A stretch of DNA of 64,000 nt, from positions 63,672,474 through 63,736,473 of the forward strand of contig CM038218.1 in the NCBI GenBank assembly GCA_021442155.1. Reading direction: 5' to 3'. The stretch is from Cymbidium sinense (Eukaryota; Streptophyta; Magnoliopsida; Asparagales; Orchidaceae). Numbering within the stretch: position 1 is the first letter of the stretch; the number at the start of each line of letters is the position of its first letter. Positions 54,840 to 64,000 of the stretch are shown here, one piece after another. The notes below the pieces were generated by a model that saw only the letters and a list, made by a program, of their open reading frames with translations, was not told the origin of the DNA and did not search any database. A program made the position numbers and the translations under genes.

Positions 54840-56327
54840 GATTGTACACTAAATAAAAAAGAAAATATGAGTTAGTACTTAGGACCACATACACATACAC
54901 TCTCCAATCTCCATACTAAACTTCATATTCAATATTCTGTTACTCTTCTCATTTAATCAGCTCAAAAAAAATTGCAACTCCAAGCTATACATAATTAAGC
55001 TAATCTACTATCACCACCAAATCAGCTCAATAAATAATATCCATGCCATTGATGAGACTAAACAAAATAATGGTAGCGAAATAAATAGTATCCATGCCAG
55101 AGACAACAAAGTAATGCCCGAACCAAAATAAATAGTATCAAACTATCCATGCCAACAGAAACTGAAAAATCAAACAGAGCCTGCAACATATTACATATAT
55201 TTCCAAAATAATAGAGACATGAGTAATGGTAGACAGAGACAGACAGAGTAATGGCCAGGACAGACAATTTAGAATGAGGCGAGAAGAGTAAAAGAAAATG
55301 AGAAATCAAACAGACGACAATATATAGCTCTAAATAATAGAGATGAGAATAATGGCGGCAGACAAAAGAGTAAACTTGCATTTTAATAACCTACAAAGAA
55401 TAAAATCATCCACAACAAGCATAGGCGCATAAGATGTAGAATATCGTACATGGCATAAGAATAAGCACTTCAAGCATTTCATAGGAGTCAGACAACAATA
55501 ATATATCAAGTGACTCAAGTCTACAAATGAAAAATCGAGTCACAAATTGTAAAAGCTTAGAGCATTTCTCCTTTTAACATGAAACCAAGTAGAAGCTTGA
55601 TAAAAGAAGAAAAAAATGATAGCATACAAAGTCGTGAGTCCCAAGTAGAAGCCTTATAAAACAAGAAAATAATGGTCGGTACCAAACCCTGAAATCCGAT
55701 CGCATCCAAAGGTTTAGGCTATTGCTTCTGGATATTACCATTGTTTCAACTCATAAAACTCACAACTCGTAAGACTCTTGCTAAGAAGAGTAGAAATTTG
55801 GCTCTTGAGACGAGAGTCGAGGGACTTATAGGGATTAAGGCGAGAAAGTCGAGGGAGTCGAGAGTGAGAATTCGAGAGAAATGCGGTCGAAATAGCAGTC
55901 GAGATAGGGTAATATCGGATATCGATCGCCCGTCCTTCGTCTTATTTTAAATCAACCGTTAATATAAATTCCTACTGGGATTAACCACCTAAAACCTAAA
56001 TAGTAAGCGATAGCATAAATGCATAATTATAAAAAACTTATAATAATAATTACTAATATATTTTAGCTTATTTTATTTAAAATTTTTTTTTAATTTTATA
56101 ATTAAATTAAATATCAATTTTAAAATATTTAATGACATAAATATAAAATTTAATATAATTTCTTTATTTATTTAGCTAAATCAGAACACGATCGAACAAA
56201 GGATTGTTGGTGTTGCTCATTTATAAATCAGTCGAAATATTTGTTTAGGTTCGCTCATTTACTTAACAAGCGAATCTGAGCTAAATATCACGGTACATTT
56301 GAAAACAAACTTTTTTGACGGCCTGGT

Positions 56328-57050
56328 CGGGGCACATGTGGATTTATTTAGAATAAGGCAGAGTTCTAAGAAGTTAAAGTTTTTAATGATAGAGTTTCAT
56401 TTAAGCAGTTTCAATTGATATTTAAAAATTAATTAATTTGAATATGTTTAAGAGTTTTAGATCCTGTCAACTCTATTTAGCTGCTAATAGAGGATTAGAT
56501 CTACTGTCACCTGACATAATCAGTTTTGAATATTTCAGACTTGAAACTCTTTTATAGGTTTTAAGTTTTGTTAACCCTCCCAAAAGCGGAAACTTAGCGC
56601 ATCCTCATACTTGAATTTAAGCGTCTAAGGCCCATGCAGTGTATTTAAGAATTTAGGTAATTTTATGTTTGAATTAAGAGCTTTAGATCATCATTTAGCA
56701 TTAGAGGATCGGATCTACTATCACTGACGAATTAGTTTCTGGATATTTCTTGGGTTGAAATTCTTATAATAGATTTTTAAGTTTTGTTAACGAGACTAGT
56801 CCCAGCAAATATCCTCAAACACAATAAGCATTCAACATAATATTGACATGGTGTATAGTGATTTTAGGTAATTTTTATTTGAATTATGAGATTGGATTTA
56901 TTTTTTCATTTAGTTCCAACTTTAAATGCTGATCTTTTATATTAAAATTTTCACTTGAAATCTCTGTCCGAGGAATTTATAAACTAATTTCATTTAATTA
57001 ATGAAATCATTGATTTTAAATTATAATTAGGATGAAATTTCTTGATTTTG
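56328..57050 (+). repeat. Continuation of the LTR-like repeat after the hAT element
   Basis: Units with 'gctgctaatagaggattaga' (about 56480) and a diverged 'agcattagaggatcggatc' (about 56697) continue the family seen at 49.2-50.1 kb, with 'aggttttaagttttgttaac' between them. No gene is present. Confidence 0.65.
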
Positions 57051-57239
57051 ATTAAAAAGAAACTATGATTTTGTAGAATTTTTAGTATTGCCTTCATTTC
57101 AGATTTTGATTTAGCATCACCTTCGTCAGCATGCAAAATTGAATCCTGGAGAAGACATTTTGAAGCTATAGGTTCAAAAGATAATTTAATTTGTTATCCT
57201 AAGAAGAAGATTTACTCCTCAAAGTAATTCTCATCATTT

Positions 57240-57420
57240 TTTTGTTCAAATTTGATTTTTTTTCCTCATTTTATTCAAATTTGATTTCCCCATCTTTTAT
57301 TCAAATTTGATTTCCCCCTCTTTTGTTTAAATTTAAATTTGATTTTTCCCCTCTTCTATTCAAATTTGATTTCCCCCCTCTTTTGTTTAAATTTAAATTT
57401 CCCCCTCTTTTGTTTCTCCC
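57240..57420 (+). repeat. Short tandem repeat (tattcaaatttgatttcccc type)
   Basis: Five to six copies of a 25-35-bp unit alternate 'ttcaaatttgatt' with 'tttgtttaaatttaaattt'. A TATA-like 'tctataaataaa' follows at about 57425. Confidence 0.8.
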
Positions 57421-57689
57421 AATTTCTATAAATAAAGCAAAAAAAGGGGTGTTGCATATTCTATCCCGTTTATTTAAAAGGTTAGAGTTAAGGCATTTTA
57501 AAGGAAGTGATTAGGAGCTTTAGTGGGCTTTTAATTCTGCTTCAATAAATTTTGTAAGTGATTTTTACCTTTCTTTTATTTTATTTTATTTTTATATATG
57601 TCGTATGTCATTTTACCCCCCACACACTTTTCATTTGGCTATAAAATTAAAGGTTTTTCTATTTAGCGTTCTATATGTACTCATTTTAC

Positions 57690-58250
57690 CCACTCTTTTT
57701 TTTTTAAGTCAAAGATTTGATAAAATTTGGTGACCTCGTCATTCAGTGTAGAGTTTGCATCGGTATTTTGGCTTACTCGTGCATACTGCATAGTGGTATC
57801 GCGACCGCTGGTTTTCATCTCGTCGCCTATTGATGATGAGGCCTTTAAACTGAAAGAAAGCATATATATTCATCCCCTTCTTTCTTCTAGAATTTAGACA
57901 AAATTTTGGCGACCTCTCGGCGTCTGTCGTGTAGGTGCCAGGTATTTTGGCTTACTCGATCATGTTGGCGTGGAGTGGTGTCTTCTGCACCGATTGGTTT
58001 ATCTCATCACCTGAGCCTTGAGACCTAAACGAAATCTGATACGATATATATTCATCCTCCCTTTTTTTTTAAGTCGGAAATTATACAAAATTTCGAGATT
58101 TCGTCCTGGGGCGACATCTAACAAGTGGTGGCTTACTGATGCATTGAGCATGTGGCGGTGTGTCTTGCGACTGCTTTTTTCATCGTTGCTCACTTGTGAA
58201 CCGACTCTTCAAACCTGCAAAGAAATACAAGCATGTATATATATTCACAT
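57690..58250 (+). repeat. Tandem repeat, about 185 bp, three units
   Basis: Units begin near 57690, 57880 and 58060. Each has 'aaaattt', then 'gacctc' or similar, a 'ttggcttactcg' type block, a 'gcgaccg' type block, and ends 'atatatattcatcc'. Divergence between units is marked. It is noncoding. Confidence 0.75.
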
Positions 58251-58499
58251 TCACAAATCCCACATATTCTGATGCCTTTTTCGGTGCGCTGCAAGGCTAG
58301 GAGAAGAAACGGGTTTGAGTAGGTAATTGTGAATGTAAGGTAAAGTGATCCTAAAGAATTAATTGACGGCGATGTTCCTCGATTCGAATGAAATATGATG
58401 GCTAAAGTGAGGGAAGCGATGCTCAAAATCGAAGGAAGAATTCGCCTGTTGATGATATTCTTCCTCGGTTCGCGACGGAGCAGAAATGAGATGAGTTTA

Positions 58500-59235
58500 G
58501 GTTAGTTTGGAGGCTGGACGGGCCAAAGAAGGGCTGGACGGGCCAAGGAAGGGCTGCTGGCGGGTCAATGAAGGTTGCTGGCGGATTGGCGCGGGTCAGA
58601 ACGGACCGGCTGGTCGATTTGACGGGTTTGTGCGGGTAAAATGGGCTGCAGTGCAGGTCAGCAGGGTGGCACGGAATGTCGGAGACTCGGAGCGGCCCTG
58701 GCGGGCCAGAGGCGGGCTCGGGTGCGGCGGCGGAGCGGGCTCGGGTCGGCGCGCGTGGGTCGCGCGTGGAATGGAAGAGCGGCGGGCTGCGGGCCAGAAG
58801 CGGGATCGCAGAAGCGGAGCGAGTTATAGGTCGGCACACGCGGGTCGCACGTGGAATGGAAGAGAGGCGGGCTGCGGGCCGGAGGCGGGACGCGGAGCGG
58901 GCCGGATTGTGGAACCGGAGTGAGGTACGACACGGCAGAGCGGGATTGGAGCTGATCGCGGGTTAGGATGCACGGAACGACTGAAGTGGGATCGGGCCAG
59001 GCCGCGGGTCGCGCGGTTCGCCGGCGGGCTGCGCGTGGAACGGGTGCAGCGGATCGCGACGGGCTTGCGCGCGGCGGCTGGATCGGAGCGGGCCGCGGGT
59101 TCAGCCAGCAGAGCGGGTGCGCGGCTGTGCGGGACACGAGTTGCGGGCCTGGGATGGAGCGGCGACAAAGCGAGATCGGAGCGGGCCGCGGGTTCGGCCG
59201 GCGGAGAGGGTGCGAGATGCGACGGAACGCGTGGT
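58500..59235. repeat. GC-rich repetitive block
   Basis: Very G-rich sequence with internal repeats: 'ggctggacgggccaa' twice near 58513, a roughly 100-bp unit containing 'cgtggaatggaagag' and 'gcgggctgcgggcc' at about 58765 and 58850, and 'gatcggagcgggccgcgggt' twice (59082 and 59173). Both strands have frames over 100 codons long, all overlapping and rich in Arg, Gly, Ala and Pro, which is expected of such composition. I see no domain. Confidence 0.75.
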
Positions 59236-60280
59236 TCTTGTCAAAAAAAAAAGATTATACTATAACTTGTATTTACGTATTTATTTAGCTTTAATTTTAC
59301 TTAAATAGCTTAAATCTTATTATTATCAAAATACCACCTTACTTTTTTGAAGTGAAATCTGCATACATGCAGTCTTATTTAAATATTCAAGAGTTTGGGT
59401 GTATATCTAAAATTCAATGTATGTAAAAAAAAAAAGAAAAAAAATTGTCGAGAGAGGAGAGGAGAATTACCTTGTGTGTAGAGAGAGAAATGCAAGAGAG
59501 AGAAAATGGGAGAGAGAATGAGGGGAGAGTGGGGGAGAAGTTTTTAGTTTTTTTTTTTTAATTATTCTTTTTTTCAGAAAACTGAAAATAGGAGGGGAAT
59601 GGGGGTAATTTGGGAAGTTAAAATTAATTTTGAATTAATTCAACAAGTTTTAATTTAGGTTTCGCGTCGATAAATGCACATAGTCAATATATATCGATTT
59701 AGGGTAATTCCATTATTCTAAATGTAATGTGATCGCCCTGATTAGAGCGTTTGGTTTCGGTCGAGTCAATTCATTTCAAATGCACATCGTGCTTTCGACC
59801 ACTCGATTTTCATGCAGATTATTAAATTGAGTGTAAACTTATTTGATAGATTTCATTTTTGAAGCTAACAATAATCAATTTCATGAACGAAGGTCGTTGA
59901 CTTATCGCCGACTCTCGACTCGATATGTATATCGGCGCTAATCAATTGATTGATCGTTAAATTTTACGATATTTATATTCTAATCAATTTCAATGTTCTA
60001 AACGGGGATAAAGTATTCATTGATCGAGTCATTTACCATTTTGACGTCGGCATTTTGAACCATTTGTCGCCGCTTTCAAGTCCGCGAATTTGACTTTGGG
60101 CTTGTCTTGCATATGGAGGTCAACAAATGTGATTCGCATGGAGCGAGTCCATTTGAAATTGTTAACCATTTAGGGCATGAGCTTGGATCATTTTAGCTTC
60201 GATTGTAATAGCTTATGCAGCTTTGATAGGATTTGTAGTTAGTATGCTGCCTTATTCAAGACATACTAAATGACGGGCTT
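59236..60280. other. Noncoding stretch with GA-rich tract
   Basis: A purine-rich tract of GA-type repeats spans 59448-59545. The remainder is moderately AT-rich with no recognisable gene and probably belongs to the retrotransposon whose integrase remnant lies at 62.9-63.3 kb. Confidence 0.45.
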
Positions 60281-60299
60281 GATCGATTTATCAGAATTT

Positions 60300-61800
60300 A
60301 CTCGTCGGATTGATAAGAGCTCTTATACCATCTACTATCTGCTTTAATGGATTTGCTAAATATCTCTTTTTTTATGTTCTTGCAGATTTGAGTCTCCTCC
60401 GACCCTAGCTTCATGTTTGGTTGGGCTTGATGGAGGAATTAGTCTGCTTGTTTTGATGAATGACTCCACTAGGAAATCAATTTATCCGTGCTTGAACGGA
60501 TTTGAAATTCCTTTTGTCCTAACTTTGAGCTTGACGGACTGGATGAAGGATTGACCTGATTTGTCAATATTGAGTTATCAGGAAGTGTATGCACTCCATG
60601 AACCCAATGCTTATTGCTTTGACAGATTCATTGAAGGATACATAAGATGACCAGCCTTCCGGCTTACATAGGGCCAATGTTGAGTTATTAGTCTAGCAAC
60701 GTGTGCTTTAACAGACTGAATAACCACAAAATTTTTTTAATTCGGCCATCAGTTTTGTATGAACTATGGAATTACTTCCTTGGTCCTGTGCTTTCTGCTT
60801 TAACGGACTTGATGAGGAGATAGGCTTTGATCTATGCTTTGAGCTTGATCAGATCATTTGAGAATATATTAAAATATCACCTTACATGTAATATGAAGAT
60901 TGATTTGAGGTAGCCCTGAGTTGAGTGTTTTCTCAGATTTCCTTGATCTATCAATCAAGTAGAAAGATCTCTTGAATTCTGGTTGCTTGTAATCACTAAA
61001 TTGGATCTGATTTGAGATTGAACAGCTATCATCATTGAACTGACGAGTAGGAGCACTTTCACTACGGACTTTTCTTGCACTTGTTGAGTGAGGGGAGTGT
61101 CAGCAACTCGGCCATTTGTGGGCTTGTTGAGTTCGACCTTTAGATCCCATCCGTGTCCTAGACTTTAAGATGTAGAGGATGATGTTTCTCCAACTCATTT
61201 GATTGAAGCCTCTGAAATTGGGAGATCTTCTAACTTCATCTTCAGAATTTAGCAAATCTGAGAGATAGATTTCTTGACATTTAGGGCTGTCCTTTCATGT
61301 GTAGAAATAGATTCTTTTGTTCCAGACTCAACTTAACGATAATAATAGACATATTCAGGGATTTTGGCGTGATGCTCGATGTCAACCTGAATCAAAACAT
61401 ATTTGAGGATCTCGTCTCATGGCACGATGTCAACTCAAATAAACTTAATAAAAACAAAAAAAAATGCCCCTATCTTGCAGGGGAATTCTAAAGTACATTT
61501 AGGAGAATTTATCAAGATGAAAAATATACAAATACATCCATATTTAAATTGTTGTATTCTAAAGGAGATTTTAACTAACAACATTGATTTCGTTTGTATA
61601 TAACAATCTAAAAATGCCCCCTATATAACAGGAGAATTTTCATGAAAAAGTTTTTCATCTGGGGTATGTTTATTTAGAGATCTCAGCATGAAGCACAATG
61701 TCAACCTAAATAGATATACTAAAAAAAATTCCCCCTGTCTTGCACGAGGATTTCTATTGTACCTTGGAAATGTATTTGTCATATATAATACTTTTTCAGG
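60300..61800 (-). repeat. Diverged tandem repeats, 3' noncoding part of a minus-strand gypsy element
   Basis: Two families occur. A 'gctttaacggacttgatgagg' type phrase recurs at about 60341, 60492, 60531, 60616, 60707 and 60793. A block with 'gatgtcaacct' followed by 'aaaaatgcccc' and 'gcaggggaattct' recurs at about 61378, 61427, 61611 and 61700. They lie just downstream, in minus orientation, of the integrase C-terminus, mirroring the layout at 7.5-10.2 kb. Confidence 0.6.
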
Positions 61801-61838
61801 TAACGACTGTTGATTGGAGGCATTGGTCTTTCACCCTT

Positions 61839-62896
61839 TAAGGCTCCGTTTGGCTAAGCTTTTCGGATTCTTAAAAAGTTGGTTTTAATGAGTTTACTGA
61901 AAAGCTGTAGTTCAACATATGTTGGCTGAAAAGTTGATTTAAAAGTAGTGAACTATTTGAATAAAAATAGCTTTTCCAAATTTAAGACACAACCTGACCA
62001 AAACGCCCCAACCTCATAATGAATGAAGATTCTGACACACCTAGAGCCAGTTTAGTTAAAATATAAAAGTAAATATATATCACATTATTTTGATTGTTTA
62101 ACTAGCTGTAAAGTAAATATAAAAAAAATCACTGTATGTTGGATACAAATTAAGCACAAAAAAATGTATCATTATCTTCAATAGCTCCTCAAGTGTTTTC
62201 AAATCCAAAGAATCACATATGGATGACAAATCAGTAGCCATCGGTGATGGCAACTCGTTGAGAACAAAAGCTATTGAAAAATGTAAAGCATTTCCAAGTT
62301 TTTTGAGTAGATGTCAGCTAAATAGTTTACCGACTTCTTTCCTGATGAGAGCTTCCCTCACTTGAAGGCGATTTGACCCTATCTGAATCCTCGCAAATAT
62401 CTGAGGTATCATGCAAGAAAAAAAAAGATAATGAAATTGAGAATATGCGGACGAGGGTGTGAAGAGGAAGAGGGCAAAGGAAAAATGAGTGGTTTTATAT
62501 CCAAGAGAAGGTTTGATGTGAAAGGAAAATGTGGTTTAAGATGTGAACAATGAGTGAAACGCACAAGTTGTGGAAGAAAAACTATTGAGATGCTTTAAGA
62601 TCTTGTGAGTCTTGGATATGAATGGTTTGGCACCACCTCTCGCATGAAAGATAAGCGACGAGGAGCGATTCTTGGTAAAGGTTCGTGATAAGGGCGTGTG
62701 GTGGAGTCTGGAGACTTATGACATTTTCTTTTCAAACAACGAGCCAGGCGAAAAGGTGTTTTATTATTCAATCGAGGAAAACGAGTTTTACTAAAACGCA
62801 GGTTGAGGAAGCAGGTATTCAAACAAGTATCAAAAACAAAAATTTCCGGATTCAAACGTAAAACGCACAAAAAACTCTCTCCCAAACGAAGCCTAA
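61839..62896. mobile_element. PIF/Harbinger-type nonautonomous element with TAA target duplication
   Basis: Ends are GGCTCCGTTTGG (61842) and CCAAACGAAGCC (62882-62893), an inverted repeat of 12 bases with one mismatch, flanked by TAA on both sides (61839-61841 and 62894-62896). TAA or TTA duplication and a GGn...GTTTGG terminus are typical of PIF/Harbinger and Tourist-like elements. The 1052-bp interior has a minus-strand frame of 96 codons without a recognisable transposase. It sits within the gypsy integrase end; joining the flanks restores the expected order of that region. Confidence 0.85.
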
Positions 62897-63260
62897 GTTG
62901 ATGAGTTGGTATGCCCCTCCTTGATACACTTTTTCAATGATAAAAGGGCCTCCCCAATTAGGCTCAAATTTGCCACCAAATTTTCTATTGGGAATAATTG
63001 GTCTTCTTAGTACCATGACCAATTCTCATTTTTGGAATGTTCAAGGTTGTATTATATAATTAAATACTTTGGACATCCTCGATCATTTGTTAGACTTTCT
63101 AAATTTCATTGAACTTGGAGCCTACCTTTGTCAGACTTGTCAAGCTCTTCCATCTTGAGTGAGATTATGTTGAATGGCTACTCATAGTGAAGGTAGTTCA
63201 ACTTCAAGTGGTAAGACTGCTTCAGCTCCAAATACTTTAGCATAAGAAGTGGATTTTATA
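62897..63260 (-). pseudogene. gypsy integrase C-terminal remnant, minus strand
   Basis: The reverse complement shows YAKVFGAEAVLPLEVELPSL near 63245-63185, the standard segment after the integrase core, and further on a GGKFEPNWGGPF- and GAYQLIN-type segment near 62990-62897. After the inserted PIF element the flank at about 61838 continues in the same sense with PINSRYLKKYY-like residues. Stops occur between the blocks. RT and the integrase core are missing upstream. Confidence 0.8.
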
Positions 63261-64000
63261 AGAGTGCAGTCTAGATGTCATGTTGTTGTCTTTTTGTAAG
63301 GGAATTTCACTTCGATATTTTGGCCTCCAAATTTGCTCACCTATTTATCGGGACCTTTTAACTGCAGATTCTTGGACATGTGGTCTAAGTGTCACGCATC
63401 AATACTCACCGTGTGAGACTTGAATTAGTATACATTTTGCTAGGGCTGTAAGAAGAGGTCTCTTTAGAGGAGCAACTCTAGTCTCTCAAAGGATAGGACC
63501 TTCATATTTTCTTTTCATCGGTCATTTCTCCTTAGAAACTTTGAGGACCCAATGCACTCTTGCATATACAGCTTCAAATTTTCTCACTAGAGAAGTTGGA
63601 ATCTGGCATTGTCTGGTCTAAAAGGACTGCTTGACTTGACTAGTAAAGCTGTTCCACTTTACCCATCTTAAGTTGTCAAACTTATTATAGGTTGGAACAC
63701 TCGCTTCTAGTTTCACAGTTGTACAATTTTTACTTGAACAATGGTCGTTGAGCATGCAATTCAGTATTTCTCTTTCTCCATTGTGTTTAGATTAACTTGC
63801 TTCCAGATGAAGAAGCTTTTGCATTGCTACTTCCTCTAGAGATCTTCGGCCTCCATATTTATTTTTTCCTTTCGACCTTTCGATGGATTCGAACAAACAT
63901 TGTGTCACACCCAATGTTCACGTGTGGCTTGCAGATCATGAGTTCTTATTACCACGATGGTAGCTTTATAATGAAGCATTCTCAACTTCTCTGGTAATTG
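63261..64000 (-). mobile_element. Minus-strand gypsy fragment reaching the window edge
   Basis: No catalytic domain is recognised. 63660-63820 resembles 47600-47770, and 63957-64000 resembles 47373-47440, but in the opposite order. The plus frame at 63797-63997 (66 codons) is not a gene. The fragment continues beyond the window. Confidence 0.5.

Larger units (their letters stand above)
50293..56327 (-). mobile_element. hAT transposon, about 6 kb, degenerate
   Basis: The left end begins TAGGGTGTAAACGCG, typical of plant hAT termini. The subterminal region ('cgttggtgtt', 'gttcg', 'tcgtgttct') has imperfect inverted counterparts at about 56170-56270. A minus-strand hAT transposase remnant lies inside. 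The borders are supported because the tandem repeat interrupted at 50292 resumes at about 56328 with the expected 'ggggcacatgtg' block. The 8-bp target duplication has decayed and cannot be shown. Confidence 0.75.

Noticed and set aside
58423..59288. Several overlapping open frames of 76-159 codons on both strands
   Set aside because: They lie in a GC-rich repeat where stops are rare by composition. The translations are rich in Arg, Gly, Ala and Pro, overlap in up to five frames and show no domain.
63797..63997. 66-codon plus-strand frame at the window edge
   Set aside because: It is antisense to the gypsy fragment and its sequence recurs, broken, at 47.4-47.8 kb.

Overview
This window is nuclear DNA of a flowering plant. 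It holds one intron-containing plant gene in a background of AT-rich intergenic sequence, decayed plant-type Ty3/gypsy (Tat-like) retrotransposons, a hAT transposon, a SINE, MITE-like elements and microsatellites. There are no bacterial operons, rRNA genes or CRISPR arrays. The species cannot be named from the sequence. The GC-rich last exon of the gene is compatible with a monocot, but this is weak evidence.

Layout. (1) 1-7.45 kb: a heavily mutated plus-strand Tat-like gypsy gag-pol in the order gag, protease, RT (YVDD still visible), RNase H, a second RNase H, integrase. It is followed by about 2.7 kb of diverged noncoding repeats. (2) 10.2-23.4 kb: long AT-rich noncoding sequence with several tandem arrays and a pair of diverged direct repeats, each about 4-5 kb (13.8-17.6 and 18.6-23.4 kb), that look like LTR or UTR material. 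(3) 23.5-25.5 kb: an inverted copy of the repeat found again at 48.3-50.3 kb. (4) 26-47.4 kb: the gene island. An ACC oxidase gene (ACO5-like, three exons, 32277-33536) makes or is related to the last enzyme of ethylene synthesis. Its locus was duplicated in tandem: unit 1 is about 27.2-33.6 kb and unit 2 about 34.25-47.4 kb. Unit 2 was later expanded by a gag-protease-only LTR retrotransposon (35.13-40.68 kb) and smaller elements. (5) 47.38-64.0 kb: the second ACC oxidase copy keeps its promoter and most of exon 1 (47281-47376), then runs into a nest of elements. These are gypsy fragments, an 870-bp tandem LTR-like repeat, a hAT element inserted in that repeat, GC-rich and 185-bp tandem repeats, and a minus-strand gypsy 3' end with a PIF/Harbinger-type element inserted in its integrase region.

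The only gene I consider possibly functional is the ACC oxidase. Even this copy carries a one-base frameshift near its 3' end that removes the conserved C-terminal tail. The main points for a second look are that frameshift, the duplicated promoter with a destroyed partner gene, a SINE shared by both duplication units (so it predates the duplication), a 950-bp fold-back element between the genes, and a nonautonomous LTR element in which tandem repeats stand where the rest of pol should be. I saw no convincing new type of biological system; the novelty is in the element structures and in the history of the locus.
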